NCBI GenBank assembly: GCA_963778385.1
Contig: CAVZUA010000026.1
Coordinates: 1 to 64,000 of the forward strand
DNA length: 64,000 nt
Origin: DATARH01 sp963778385
GTDB taxonomy: Bacteria; Pseudomonadota; Alphaproteobacteria; ATCC43930; CGMCC-115725
Reading direction: 5' to 3'
Part shown: positions 35,293 through 45,498 of the stretch, in pieces
How the letters are laid out: every line of letters starts with the position of its first letter
Position numbering within the stretch: the first letter of the stretch is position 1
Program-made: the position numbers and the translations under genes
The notes under the pieces: model-generated
What the model saw: only the letters and a program-made list of their open reading frames with translations
Databases searched by the model: none
Told to the model about the DNA's origin: nothing

Positions 35293-36402
35293 TTACGCGG
35301 GCGCCACCTCACACCCGATTGCCCACAGGAAAGCCGCCATCTCGCGTGCGATGGCGGCCACCACAACCGGCAGCTTCTTGCCTGTGGCGCTCAGCCGGCG
35401 ATACCGGGCGCACAGCCGGACTTGCCCTTTCCAGGCAATATCACGGACGATTTTGGGCAACCCTTCGAGCCTGGCCCTGAGGGTCTCGCTGACCCTGGCG
35501 GGATAACGGTAGGTCCAGGCAGCTTCGACCAGTACCCGGCGGGCGCGGCGGTTACCGGCCAGGGTGAGCCCCTTGCGGCGCACCGTTTCCCCGGTCGAGC
35601 TCTCCGCCGGGACGAGACCGAGGAACGACATCAGCTGGCGCGGGTTGTCGAAGCGGCGCACATCGCCGATCTCGGCGGCAAAGGTCACGGCGACGATGAA
35701 CGAGGCGCCGCGCATTGCCTGGTAGGCCTCGACCACCGGCGCCATCGACCAGTCCGGCACGATTGCCGCGAGCTGCTGTTCGAGCCGGCGCAGGCGCTGA
35801 TCGGCGTCGGAGATCGCATCGGTCGCCTCCTGAAAGACGATCTGCTGCGCCGGATGCGCGAAGCTCTGCGTCGCCAACCAGCGCCGGTGCGCCAGCGTCC
35901 AATGACCGCCGCCGCTGTAAACCCGGCCATGCCGCAGCAGGAACGAAAGCAGTTGCTGCCGCTTGCGGCGTCGATCATCAGCCGCCGTCTCGCGGGCGCG
36001 AACCAGATCGCGCACCGCCTCATGTGTCGCGTCCGGCACCCACACGCCGGTCAATTCACCGGCGCGGTGCAGCCGGGCCAGCGTCACCGCATCGCGACGG
36101 TTGGTCTTGACCCGCTCGCCCGGCCGCCTCGGGATCAAGGCCGGCGCGACCACCAGGCAGGCATGCCCGAGGGCTCCGATCTGGCGATATAGCCCGTAGC
36201 CGGTCGGGCCCGCCTCGTAGCAGAAATGCACCTTCCCATAGCGGCCGGCCAGCTTGCCGATCAGCCGTTCCACCACCGCCGGCGAACTCGCCACATCGCC
36301 GAGAAAGCGCACCCCGCCGCCACGACCGCCATCGGCAATCGCCACCGCGTGCTTCGTCTTCGCGACATCGAATGCGACAAAGGCTTCGCTATACTCGCCC
36401 AT
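35293..36402 (-). CDS. IS110-family transposase
   Basis: 369 residues from ATG 36402 (MGEYSEAFVAFDVAKTKHAV). The N-terminal DEDD RuvC-like domain shows FDVAKTKHAVA (first Asp), CYEAGPTGYGLYRQI (Glu) and RVKTNRRDAVTLARLHRAGE (Asp pair). The C-terminal transposase_20 domain has YQAMRGASFIVAVTFAAEIG, QLMSFLGLVPAESSTGETVR and the Ser motif region KGLTLAGNRRARRVLVEAAW. These enzymes move DNA using a bridge RNA. Element ends were not found by eye. Longer in-frame start at 36447 is less typical. Confidence 0.9.
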   Translation of the reverse strand: MGEYSEAFVAFDVAKTKHAVAIADGGRGGGVRFLGDVASSPAVVERLIGKLAGRYGKVHFCYEAGPTGYGLYRQIGALGHACLVVAPALIPRRPGERVKTNRRDAVTLARLHRAGELTGVWVPDATHEAVRDLVRARETAADDRRRKRQQLLSFLLRHGRVYSGGGHWTLAHRRWLATQSFAHPAQQIVFQEATDAISDADQRLRRLEQQLAAIVPDWSMAPVVEAYQAMRGASFIVAVTFAAEIGDVRRFDNPRQLMSFLGLVPAESSTGETVRRKGLTLAGNRRARRVLVEAAWTYRYPARVSETLRARLEGLPKIVRDIAWKGQVRLCARYRRLSATGKKLPVVVAAIAREMAAFLWAIGCEVAPA

Positions 36403-36507
36403 GGTCCGCCCTCCGTGCATGAGGCTCGGCTCGGCCCATCCGAGCAACCCTCGCTTCTCTTTTGCACAAAAGGGCGGGCCGCCGACCTCACCCCGGGGAC
36501 ATAACGT

Positions 36508-36837
36508 CTAATTGCCCTTCGCGGGACTGACTGATTGTGCGGGCCGCGGGCTTATTGGCGGCAGGCCGGTAACAAGCCTCGACGGCTGTTCAGGAGATGC
36601 CACCGGAGCTGCCGGTGCGGCTGCTATCGGCGCCGCAGGCAACGCCGGCGGGCTCGGTTTCGGTGAGGCCGCGATCTCTGCAGCCGGCTTCTTGTCTTCG
36701 CCTATCAGCCAATACGCACCGGCGGCGGCAACGGCTACTACCGCAATAACCGCGATAACGAGCAAAGCCCACCGCCGCCGTCTCGTCTCGATGCTTGCCG
36801 GCGACGCGGGGTCCAACGACTGATTAGGCAGTGCCAT
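36508..36837 (-). CDS. Small membrane-anchored Pro/Ala-rich protein
   Basis: 109 residues: cytoplasmic start with RRRRW, one membrane helix (ALLVIAVIAVVAVAAAGAYW), then a Pro/Ala-rich tail (PPALPAAPIAAAPAAPVASP). No family recognised; looks like a periplasmic spacer or anchor. Confidence 0.5.
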   Translation of the reverse strand: MALPNQSLDPASPASIETRRRRWALLVIAVIAVVAVAAAGAYWLIGEDKKPAAEIAASPKPSPPALPAAPIAAAPAAPVASPEQPSRLVTGLPPISPRPAQSVSPAKGN

Positions 36838-37485
36838 AGCGCGGAAGATGGGGTCCTAGATCGGAAAAGCCAGGGCGGCGCTTCATCGCACGCCCAAGCC
36901 CGGCCGTTAATTCCCCATCGTGGCCCGGTAGCCTTCTTTGTCGGCAAACGCCTTGCAGGTATATCGAGCCGATCTGGGCGTAGCGCCGATCGCGGTCAGG
37001 GATCGAGGCGCATCGTGCCCCGCGCGGGCATCAAAGTCAGCGCGCAGTGGAGTTTCGCACCCGGGCGGGTGTTGCGCGGGTCATGGCTCGGAGGAAAGTG
37101 TCCCGGTCGGCTCCGCCGTAAGTAACTCATTGCGTCGACGCGCTGCGTCACTGTCACGGGGGACGCCCAAATCCGCACGGTTTTGCAAACCGTACCTAAC
37201 CCATTGGTGCGCAGTCGTCGGAAAGACCGTCACCACCGCAAAAGCCCATCCGCCAGAATGCCGCGCCCAATCCTCGTTGCCTAGAGAGTGATTTGTCCTG
37301 CGCTCGGCGAGCAACAGGCTTAATGAGGGCGGAGCCGTCGCGGGCGTGGCGGTCCGACCGAAAGAGTGATGCTGTCAGCAGGACCGCCTCCTGTGCGGGC
37401 AGACGTGGTGAGCGATTAATCGGAAATTGAGGTTAGCGCTGCGAATGCCGGCCAAAATCCCGCAAAAAGCACCGCGAAACCATGC
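36838..37485. other. Intergenic with a possible short gene remnant
   Basis: 650 bp. On the minus strand about 36906-37070 reads LRADFDARAGHDAP and ARYTCKAFADKEGYRATMGN then stop, which looks like the end of a protein but has no start. The palindrome-like acggttttgcaaaccgt near 37178-37194 resembles an anticodon stem but has no tRNA around it. Nothing else recognised. Confidence 0.35.
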
Positions 37486-38049
37486 GTGATACGCGCCGTT
37501 TGCGTGTTATCCGCCGAGCCGATGTTCGGCATGCTTCCCTACGCCTTGATTGTCGACCGCGATGACGCGAGCCGTGGGCGCATGGTGGCGCTGTTGCGCG
37601 AGAGCGGGTTTGTCGTCGCCGCATTTCGCGACGGCCGTGCTGCCCTCTCCGCGGTCGCGGTCCGACCGGTCGATATTGCGGTTGTTGCCGGCGAGGTCTG
37701 CGAGGGCGAAGACGCGCTCGCCCTGGCACGGCAGATCCGCGATGGCCAACCCGAGACCAAGGTGCTGTTCGCGGGTTCCGCCGAGGCGTTGCCTGCAGCG
37801 TCCGAAGCGCGCAGCGGACACGCGGTGACCCGGCCCTTCGACAAACGCCGGTTTTTATCGGCGGCGTTCGAGCTTTTGGCGCGCGGCGGCAGCATTGCCG
37901 CGCAACGCGAGGCGGCCGAGCTCGGCCTGATGGCGGCACGTCTTGCGTGTCTGCGCAGCCGCCTCGCGGGGTTCGGCAGCGCCGCTGACGGCCATCCTCT
38001 CCACGAGCCGAGAGCCTCCGAGCCAAGTGCCTCCGAGACGGGCGCCTAG
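37486..38049 (+). CDS. Receiver-like protein lacking the phosphorylation Asp
   Basis: 187 residues; ATG 37522 (MLPYALIVDRDDAS follows) may be the true start. The fold order of a response-regulator receiver is kept: LIVDRDDASRGRMVALLRES, the third strand VDIAVVAGEV, VLFAGSAEALPAAS and a final K in TRPFDKRRFL. At the place of the phosphorylated Asp the strand reads VVAGE, so there is no normal acceptor. The tail is a short helical extension. It probably works without phosphorylation. It overlaps the convergent small gene by 4 bp. Confidence 0.7.
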   Translation: MIRAVCVLSAEPMFGMLPYALIVDRDDASRGRMVALLRESGFVVAAFRDGRAALSAVAVRPVDIAVVAGEVCEGEDALALARQIRDGQPETKVLFAGSAEALPAASEARSGHAVTRPFDKRRFLSAAFELLARGGSIAAQREAAELGLMAARLACLRSRLAGFGSAADGHPLHEPRASEPSASETGA

Positions 38050-38261
38050 CCGCGTTCTTGCTCCGAGGCCGGCCCTGCCCGCCGTTTCAGTTTCAGTTCG
38101 ATCATCGCCAGCACGTTGGCGGCGCCGTGCCGCCGGCACAATGTCGCGAGGTCTTTGGGGTCGAGCGGCTCGGGCGCATAGTTGATCGCATCGCGCAGCG
38201 CGGCGGGCAGGTCGTCGAACACGGCCATCAGCTCGCGCAACAACTCGTTTCGCTGATCCAC
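38046..38261 (-). CDS. Small helical hypothetical protein
   Basis: 71 residues from GTG 38261 (VDQRNELLRELMAVFDDLPA, then LRDAINYAPEPLDPKDLATL and VLAMIELKLKRRAG). No family recognised. Composition is protein-like; the longer open frame upstream is Arg/Cys-rich and unlikely. Convergent with the receiver-like gene. Confidence 0.5.
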   Translation of the reverse strand: MDQRNELLRELMAVFDDLPAALRDAINYAPEPLDPKDLATLCRRHGAANVLAMIELKLKRRAGPASEQERG

Positions 38262-38504
38262 GCCGCCCTCGGGAACGCACCAGCCGCGCGCATAACATCG
38301 GGTAGCGCGGCCGGATAGACAAGAGCGCCGCCGGCAAGGCCCCCTTGAGCCAACCCCCGCGTGACGCTGAGCCACAGGCATGCCGCACAGGCATCCCCTT
38401 GTGTGCCGCGACGGTTATGCCTAAAGATTTCTGCAAAATTTTCTGGCCGCGCCATTTCCGGGAACTTTTCCCGAAGGGCCCGGCCGCGACGGAAGGAAGC
38501 GCCG

Positions 38505-39446
38505 ATGGCGAGCATAGAGGCCGTCCCGACCCGCCAATACGTTGGCGCCCCGCGGCGCGGCCCGATCACCCGCCTGCTTGAGGACGAGCGCCGGCTGGCC
38601 TTGTGCCTGATGCTGCCGACGGTCGTGCTGCTCGGGCTGTTCATCGCCTATCCCTTCGTCAAGGGCATCGAACTGTCGGTCACCGACACGACGGTCGGCG
38701 TGCCCGGCAAGTTTGTCGGCTTCGCCAATTTTGTGAAGATCTGGACCGACGACATCTTCCACGTCGCGGTGTGGAACACCTGCCTCTACACCTTCGTGAC
38801 GACCGTCTTCAAACTCGTCCTCGGCCTGTGGCTGGCGCTGCTGCTGAACCGCAACTTCCGCGGCAAGGCGTTCATGCGCGCCTTTATCCTGCTGCCGTTC
38901 ATCATTCCGACGGTGCTGTCGACCTTCGCCTGGAAATGGATGTTCGACCCGACCTTCAGCGTCCTCAACTGGCTGCTGTTCCATGCCGGGATCATCCACA
39001 CCCGCATCAACTGGCTCGGCGACCCGACCCTGGCGATGATCTCGGTGATCATCGTCAATGTCTGGCGCGGTGTGCCGTTCTACGCGATCAGCCTCCTGGC
39101 CGGGCTGCAGACGATCAGCCCCGAGCTGCACGAGGCGGCGGCGATCGACGGCGCGCGCGCCTGGCAGCGCTTCCGGCACGTCACCTGGCCGCTGCTGCTG
39201 CCGGTAACGCTGGTTATCGTGCTGTTCTCGGTGATCCAGACCTTCGCCGACTTCCAGCTCGTCTATGTCTTGACCGGCGGTGGGCCCGCCAACGCGACGC
39301 AGCTTTTCGCGACGTACGCCTACCAGCTCGGCATCGGAACCGGGTTGCTGAGTCAGGGCGCGGCGATCTCGCTGGCGATCTTCCCGATCCTGCTGCTCGT
39401 GGTGATCGTGCAGCTTGTCTACATTCGTAAAGCGGAGACCCTTTAG
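38505..39446 (+). CDS. ABC sugar transporter permease (MalF/UgpA type)
   Basis: 313 residues from ATG 38505, chosen for the GGAAGGA ribosome site 8 bases upstream and the usual N-terminus. Six membrane segments are predicted (LCLMLPTVVLLGLFIAYPF first). The coupling loop EAAAIDGARAWQRFRHVTWP contacts the ATPase. First of a plus-strand operon with 3-4 bp spacings to the second permease and ATPase. Confidence 0.93.
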   Translation: MASIEAVPTRQYVGAPRRGPITRLLEDERRLALCLMLPTVVLLGLFIAYPFVKGIELSVTDTTVGVPGKFVGFANFVKIWTDDIFHVAVWNTCLYTFVTTVFKLVLGLWLALLLNRNFRGKAFMRAFILLPFIIPTVLSTFAWKWMFDPTFSVLNWLLFHAGIIHTRINWLGDPTLAMISVIIVNVWRGVPFYAISLLAGLQTISPELHEAAAIDGARAWQRFRHVTWPLLLPVTLVIVLFSVIQTFADFQLVYVLTGGGPANATQLFATYAYQLGIGTGLLSQGAAISLAIFPILLLVVIVQLVYIRKAETL

Positions 39447-39449
39447 GCG

Positions 39450-40301
39450 ATGATCGAGGGTGCGCCCTGGCGGCGCTGGGTATTCTTCTATGTGCCGGTG
39501 ACCGCGTTCGTCGTCGCGCTGCTGTTCCCGTTCTATTGGATGATCATCACGACGATCCGGCCGGATAAGGAGCTGTATCGTCCGTGGCAGGCGGCGAACT
39601 ACGCGCCGTTCTGGACGACGCATCCGACCTGGGAGCACATCCACGACCTGCTGACGACGACGCTGTTTACCACGTGGATGCTGAACACGATGATCATCTC
39701 GCTGGCGGCGACGGCGATCTCGCTGTTCTGCGGGCTGCTCGCCGGCTATGCGCTGTCGCGGCTCAAATTCCCGTTCGCCGGGGCGATCGGTACCGGGATT
39801 TTCATCACCTATCTGGTGCCGCAGACCCTGCTGTTCATTCCGCTCAGCGACATCATCCGCAATTTCAAGCTCGGCGACTCGCCTTGGGCGCTGATCCTCA
39901 CCTATCCGACCTTCCTTATCCCGTTCTGCACCTGGCTGTTGATGGGGTATTTCAAGTCGATCCCCAAGGAGCTTGAGGAATGCGCGCGGATCGACGGGGC
40001 GCCGCGCTGGAAGGCGATGGTCTACATCATCTTCCCGGTGGCGATCCCCGGCATCCTGTCGGCCGGCATCTTCGCCTTCACGCTGTCGTGGAACGAGTTC
40101 ATCTACGCGTTGGTCTTCCTCTCCTCGCCGGACCAGAAGACCGTGCCGGTCGGCGTCACCTCCGAGCTGGTGCGCGGCGACGTGTTCTTCTGGGGCGAGC
40201 TGATGGCCGGGGCGCTGTTGGGGTCGATCCCGGTCGCCTTCGTCTACTCGTTTTTTGTCGAATATTACGTCTCGGGGATCACCGGGTCGGTGAAAGGATA
40301 A
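39450..40301 (+). CDS. ABC sugar transporter permease (MalG/UgpE type)
   Basis: 283 residues, six membrane segments, with the EAA-type loop ECARIDGAPRWKAMVYIIFP and the family's conserved SWNEFIYALVFL. Forms the membrane pore with the preceding permease. It starts 3 bp after that gene and the ATPase follows after 4 bp. Confidence 0.93.
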   Translation: MIEGAPWRRWVFFYVPVTAFVVALLFPFYWMIITTIRPDKELYRPWQAANYAPFWTTHPTWEHIHDLLTTTLFTTWMLNTMIISLAATAISLFCGLLAGYALSRLKFPFAGAIGTGIFITYLVPQTLLFIPLSDIIRNFKLGDSPWALILTYPTFLIPFCTWLLMGYFKSIPKELEECARIDGAPRWKAMVYIIFPVAIPGILSAGIFAFTLSWNEFIYALVFLSSPDQKTVPVGVTSELVRGDVFFWGELMAGALLGSIPVAFVYSFFVEYYVSGITGSVKG

Positions 40302-40305
40302 ACAC

Positions 40306-41397
<1,092 letters not shown>

Positions 41398-41461
41398 GTC
41401 CGCACGGCGATCAGCAACTTTCCGGGCGCTGCTAGCCGCCCGACACTCTTGGGAGGAGACC

Positions 41462-42793
41462 ATGACGCAAATTCATCGACGCCGGCTGCTGCAGCTCTCG
41501 GGGGCGGGTGCAGCGGCCGCCGCCACCGGCGGCCTCGCCGGCATCCTGGCGAGCGGCCGGGCGCCGGCCTACGGGCAGGCGATGACCGTTCATTGGCTGC
41601 GCTGGGCCGATTTCGTCCCGGCCTCCGACGTGTTTCTCAAGGGCCCGTATACCGAGCAATGCCAGAAGGATCTCGGCATCAAGCTGACGGTCGAGACGAT
41701 CAACGCCAACGATATCCAGGCGCGTGTCACCTCGGCGATCCAGTCCGGTTCCGGACCGGACATCTTTTATCTGCTCAACAACTGGCCGCAGCTTTATGGA
41801 CAAAGCGCGGTCGAGGTCGGTGATCTGGTCGACGAGATCGGCAAGGCGCAAGGCGGGGTCTACGACATCTGCAAGACAGTGGGGACTATCGGCGGCAAAT
41901 GGATCGGCGTGCCGTACTGTGTTGGTGGCGGGCTTGTCGCCTACCGCAAATCGTGGCTGGCCGAGGTCGGCTTCGATGGCAAGTTTCCGGCGACTTGGGA
42001 CGAATACCGCACGGCCGGCCAGAAGCTGAAAAAGGCCGGTCATCCCTTCGGCCAGACCGCCGGTCATACATTCGGCGACGCGCCGGGCTGGTGGTATCCG
42101 TATCTCTGGTCCTGGGGTGGCAAGGAGGTCGAGGCCGACGGCAAGACCGTCGTGCTCAACAGCAAAGAGACGGTCGAATCGGTCAAGTTCGCCGTCGCGC
42201 TGTGGAAGGAGACGATGGACGAAGGTGGGTTGTCCTGGGACGACACCAGCAACAACCGCGCCTTTCTGTCCGGCACGATCAGCGCCACCAATAACGGTGC
42301 CTCGATCTATCTCGAGGCCAAGAAAAAGCCCGATTCCTATCAGACCGACAAGGGCGAGCCGATGGTCAAGGACATCCTGCACGCCAGCATTCCGGGCGGT
42401 TCGGGCGGCGTGTTCAACCTCCCCGGCCCGTTCACCAACATGCTGATGAAATATTCGAAGAATCAGGACGCGGCCAAGAAGTTCCTCGCTTGGGCGCATT
42501 CGAAGGCGGTGTTCCAGAACTGGTTCAACACCCAGCAGGGCTATACCGCCGGAGCGACCAAGGTCTGGGAAGACGATCCGGTGTGGAGCGTCGATCCGGT
42601 CATGGCGCCGTTCAAGAAGATTCCGGTCACCGGGCGCTTGGCCGGTTACGCCGGGTCGCCGACGCAGAAAGCCGCCGAGGTAACGACCAAGTACCTTATC
42701 GTCGACATGTACGCGAAGGCGATCCAAGGCATGGCGGCCGAGGATTCGGTCAAGTGGGCGCACGATGAGTTGACCAAGGTCTACGGCGCCTAA
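41462..42793 (+). CDS. Tat-exported extracellular sugar-binding protein 1
   Basis: 443 residues. The N-terminus HRRRLLQLSGAGAAAAATGG is a twin-arginine signal, cut after about APAYGQA. The mature protein has family 1 solute-binding features: VTSAIQSGSGPDIFYLLNNW, YRKSWLAEVGFDGKFPATWD and WYPYLWSWGGKEVEADGKT. It binds the substrate in the periplasm and hands it to the permeases upstream. A good GGGAGGAG site is at 41452-41459. The next gene is a close paralog. Confidence 0.93.
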   Translation: MTQIHRRRLLQLSGAGAAAAATGGLAGILASGRAPAYGQAMTVHWLRWADFVPASDVFLKGPYTEQCQKDLGIKLTVETINANDIQARVTSAIQSGSGPDIFYLLNNWPQLYGQSAVEVGDLVDEIGKAQGGVYDICKTVGTIGGKWIGVPYCVGGGLVAYRKSWLAEVGFDGKFPATWDEYRTAGQKLKKAGHPFGQTAGHTFGDAPGWWYPYLWSWGGKEVEADGKTVVLNSKETVESVKFAVALWKETMDEGGLSWDDTSNNRAFLSGTISATNNGASIYLEAKKKPDSYQTDKGEPMVKDILHASIPGGSGGVFNLPGPFTNMLMKYSKNQDAAKKFLAWAHSKAVFQNWFNTQQGYTAGATKVWEDDPVWSVDPVMAPFKKIPVTGRLAGYAGSPTQKAAEVTTKYLIVDMYAKAIQGMAAEDSVKWAHDELTKVYGA

Positions 42794-42891
42794 GTCTCGC
42801 CGACGTGCCGGCCCGCGCGAAACGGGCGACAAGCCTATCGCGGCGCCGGCGAAAGCCGGCTCCACAGCAATACGAGCAGGGAGGAATTGCG

Positions 42892-44223
42892 ATGCCGCGC
42901 ATCAACCGGCGCCATGTGCTGAAGCTTTCGGGGGTGGGAGCCGTCGCCGCAGCGAGCGGCGGGCTCGCCGGCATTCTGGCGAGCGCGCGGGCGCCTGCCT
43001 TTGCCCAAGGCACGACGCTGCACTGGCTGAAATTCGTCGATTTCGTGCCAGCCTCCGACGTCCTGCTCAAGGGCAAGATCAAGGAGGACTGCCAGAAGGC
43101 GCTCGGCATCTCGCTCAACGTCGAGACGATCAACGGCGACGGCGTCCAGGCGCGCATCACCTCGGCGATCCAGTCCAAAGCCGGCCCCGATATTCTGATG
43201 GCGGTCAGCAATTGGGCGCAGCTTTATGCTGAGAGCCTTGTCGATGTCAGCGACCTCGCCGAGGAACGCGGCAAGGCGGAAGGCGGCTATTTCGAGACCG
43301 CCAAGGATGTCGCCAATGACGGCAAGCGCTGGATCGCGATGCCCTACACGATCCTCGGCGTGCTGTTTGCCTGCCGGACCTCGTGGTTCGCCGAGGAGGG
43401 GCTCACCCCCGACAAATTCCCCGCGACCTGGGAGGAACTTCGCACCGTCGGCAAGAAGCTCAAGGCGAAAGGCCGGCCGCTCGGCCAGACCTTGGCGCAC
43501 GCCTTTGGTGACGGTCCGGCCGGCTGGTACCCGTATCTGTGGTCGTGGGGCGGCAAGGAGGTCGAGGCCGACGGCAAGACCGTCGCGCTCAACAGCAAGG
43601 AGACGGTGGAGTCGGTCAAATTCGCCGTCGGTATGTGGAAGGACGCCTTCGACGAAGGCGGCATGTCATGGGACGATGCCGGCAACAACCGGGCCTATCT
43701 CTCCAACTCGATCAGCGCCACCAGCAATGGCGCCTCGATCTATCTGCTCTCCCGCTCAAAGCCCGAGAACTACGTGACCGAGACCGGCAAGCCGATCAAG
43801 GACGACACGTTTCATGCGCCGTTGCCAAAGGGGCCGGCTGGCCAGTTCAGCTATCACGTGCCGTTTTCCAACCTGCTGCCGACCTACTCGCCGAACCAGA
43901 AAGCCGCGAAAGACTTCCTAAAATGGTTCCACTCCAAGGAGGTCTACGGTCAGTGGTTCACCTCGCAGCAGGGTTTCTCGGTCGGCAGCACCAAAAGCTG
44001 GGAAGACGACCCGCTGTGGAAGATCGACCCGGTCATGGCGCCATTCCGCAAGGCGGCCGAAAGCGGCCGCTTCGCGGGTTACGCCGGCCGTGCCGGCCGC
44101 GCCGCCGCCGAGACGATCAGCAAGTTCATCATCGTCGACATGTACGCGAAGGCGGTGCAGGGCACCCCGCCCGAGGAAGCCGTCAAATGGGCGCATGGCG
44201 AGCTGCTGAAGATCTACACGTAA
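42892..44223 (+). CDS. Tat-exported extracellular sugar-binding protein 2 (paralog)
   Basis: 443 residues, same length as the preceding binding protein and similar along its whole length. The signal is RINRRHVLKLSGVGAVAAAS. Shared blocks include DFVPASDVLLKGKIKEDCQK, YPYLWSWGGKEVEADGKT and ALNSKETVESVKFAVGMWKD. The start at 42892 has GGGAGGAA upstream. Differences lie around the middle of the binding cleft (for example SVGSTKSWEDD against TAGATKVWEDD), so the two may have different ligands. Confidence 0.93.
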   Translation: MPRINRRHVLKLSGVGAVAAASGGLAGILASARAPAFAQGTTLHWLKFVDFVPASDVLLKGKIKEDCQKALGISLNVETINGDGVQARITSAIQSKAGPDILMAVSNWAQLYAESLVDVSDLAEERGKAEGGYFETAKDVANDGKRWIAMPYTILGVLFACRTSWFAEEGLTPDKFPATWEELRTVGKKLKAKGRPLGQTLAHAFGDGPAGWYPYLWSWGGKEVEADGKTVALNSKETVESVKFAVGMWKDAFDEGGMSWDDAGNNRAYLSNSISATSNGASIYLLSRSKPENYVTETGKPIKDDTFHAPLPKGPAGQFSYHVPFSNLLPTYSPNQKAAKDFLKWFHSKEVYGQWFTSQQGFSVGSTKSWEDDPLWKIDPVMAPFRKAAESGRFAGYAGRAGRAAAETISKFIIVDMYAKAVQGTPPEEAVKWAHGELLKIYT

Positions 44224-44227
44224 ACCC

Positions 44228-45043
44228 TCAGCGCGCGGGCTTGCGGGCGCGCAAGGACACCGCGAGCGGCAACTGCGGCGCGCCTTCCGGCAACCGGTAG
44301 CCGCCTGGACCGCGCTCACACATCGGGAAAGGCGGCCAGGGCAGGCACGCGTGCTCGTGCACGAACTCGATCGACAGCCCGGCCGCCGCCAGCGCCTGTC
44401 GGATCCGCGGCAGCGAGTGGATCCATTCATAGGTGCGCGTTGCCGATAGCGGTGTCGTATCGCCGATGTAGCTGTGCGGATTGTCGAAGATGAGCGGTTT
44501 GTCCGCTGGCGTGTCATCCGCGAACTCGCGGACCAACCGGCCGTCGCGTTCATCGAGGACCAGCATCGCCGGGTGCGCATCGGCAAAATAGAAGACGCCA
44601 TCGGGCACAAGCAGCGAGGCGACCACTTCCGCCCAGCGTTCGATGTCGGGGAGCCAGCAGATGGTGCCCCACGTCGTGAAGACGATGTCGAACTCGCCTG
44701 AGAGCGCGGCGCGCGCATCGTAGATATCGGCGCAGACGAATTCCGCGGCGATCCCGGTCTCCGCCGATAACTTATGCGCTTCGGCGATTGCGGCGGGGGA
44801 GAAGTCGAGCCCGGTCGCTTCGGCGCCGTGCCGCGCCAGGATCAGCGTGTCGAGCCCAAAATGGCATTGCAAGTGAGCGAGACGTTTGCCTGCGATCGCA
44901 CCAAGTTCGCCGCTTTCGATCGCGTGCAGCTTCTTCTCGCCGGCGAGAAAATCGTCGATCGCATAGAAGCCCGTCGCGTCGCGGCGATGAATCGCCACGC
45001 GCTCATCCCAATTCCGGCGATTGGCGGCGATGAAGGCGTCCAT
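44228..45043 (-). CDS. Class I SAM-dependent methyltransferase
   Basis: 271 residues from ATG 45043 (MDAFIAANRRNWDERVAIHR). Motif I is degenerate: LAHLQCHFGLDTLILARHGA in place of the E/DxGxGxG loop. It is followed by TGLDFSPAAIAEAH, FVCADIYDA and FDIVFTTWGTICWLPDIERW. This variant with QCHFG is a known subgroup of methyltransferases. Substrate unknown. Convergent with the sugar uptake operon, 4 bp apart. Confidence 0.88.
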   Translation of the reverse strand: MDAFIAANRRNWDERVAIHRRDATGFYAIDDFLAGEKKLHAIESGELGAIAGKRLAHLQCHFGLDTLILARHGAEATGLDFSPAAIAEAHKLSAETGIAAEFVCADIYDARAALSGEFDIVFTTWGTICWLPDIERWAEVVASLLVPDGVFYFADAHPAMLVLDERDGRLVREFADDTPADKPLIFDNPHSYIGDTTPLSATRTYEWIHSLPRIRQALAAAGLSIEFVHEHACLPWPPFPMCERGPGGYRLPEGAPQLPLAVSLRARKPAR

Positions 45044-45051
45044 GGTCACGA

Positions 45052-45498
45052 TCAGAATTCCAGCGCGGCGCTGATCACTGCGGCATTCTCGGGGACGAAG
45101 GGGTTCGCGAAGCGAACCCCTTCGACAACCCGCCCGTCCTGGAAATCCTCGCTGACCAGCACCGCGACGCCGGCCCGCCGCGCGGTCGCCCAAAGAAGCG
45201 CGTCCCAAAATGGCAATTGGTACTCGCGAACCGCGCGCATGGCATGGCCGAAATCGGCGATGTTTGCCGCTTCGACCGGGAAAACCACGCGCCAGGCAGC
45301 AACAAAGGCTTCGGCCCGCTCGGCGGCGACGCGGATTTTGCGGGTCAACACATTGTAGAATTCGGAGAACGATTGGAGGGTCTGGAGGCAGTTCCCTGAT
45401 CGCATCGCCCGCTCGAGCAACGCCGCCGCCTGCTGATGGCGCAGGCTTCCGTCGCGGTCCACAGCGTAGATCAGCACATTGGTGTCAAAACTGATCAC
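45052..45498 (-). CDS. vapC: VapC-type PIN-domain toxin ribonuclease
   Basis: 148 residues. PIN active-site acidic residues are visible: D5 in MISFDTNVLIYAVD, E in SFSEFYNVL, D in LPFWDALLWATA and the C-terminal VSEDFQDG. It cleaves RNA when freed from its antitoxin. The start overlaps the vapB stop by 4 bp, as is usual in such pairs. Confidence 0.92.
   Translation of the reverse strand: MISFDTNVLIYAVDRDGSLRHQQAAALLERAMRSGNCLQTLQSFSEFYNVLTRKIRVAAERAEAFVAAWRVVFPVEAANIADFGHAMRAVREYQLPFWDALLWATARRAGVAVLVSEDFQDGRVVEGVRFANPFVPENAAVISAALEF

Noticed and set aside
37170..37200. Anticodon-like stem acggttttgcaaaccgt as a tRNA
   Set aside because: No T arm, D arm or acceptor stem is found around it on either strand.
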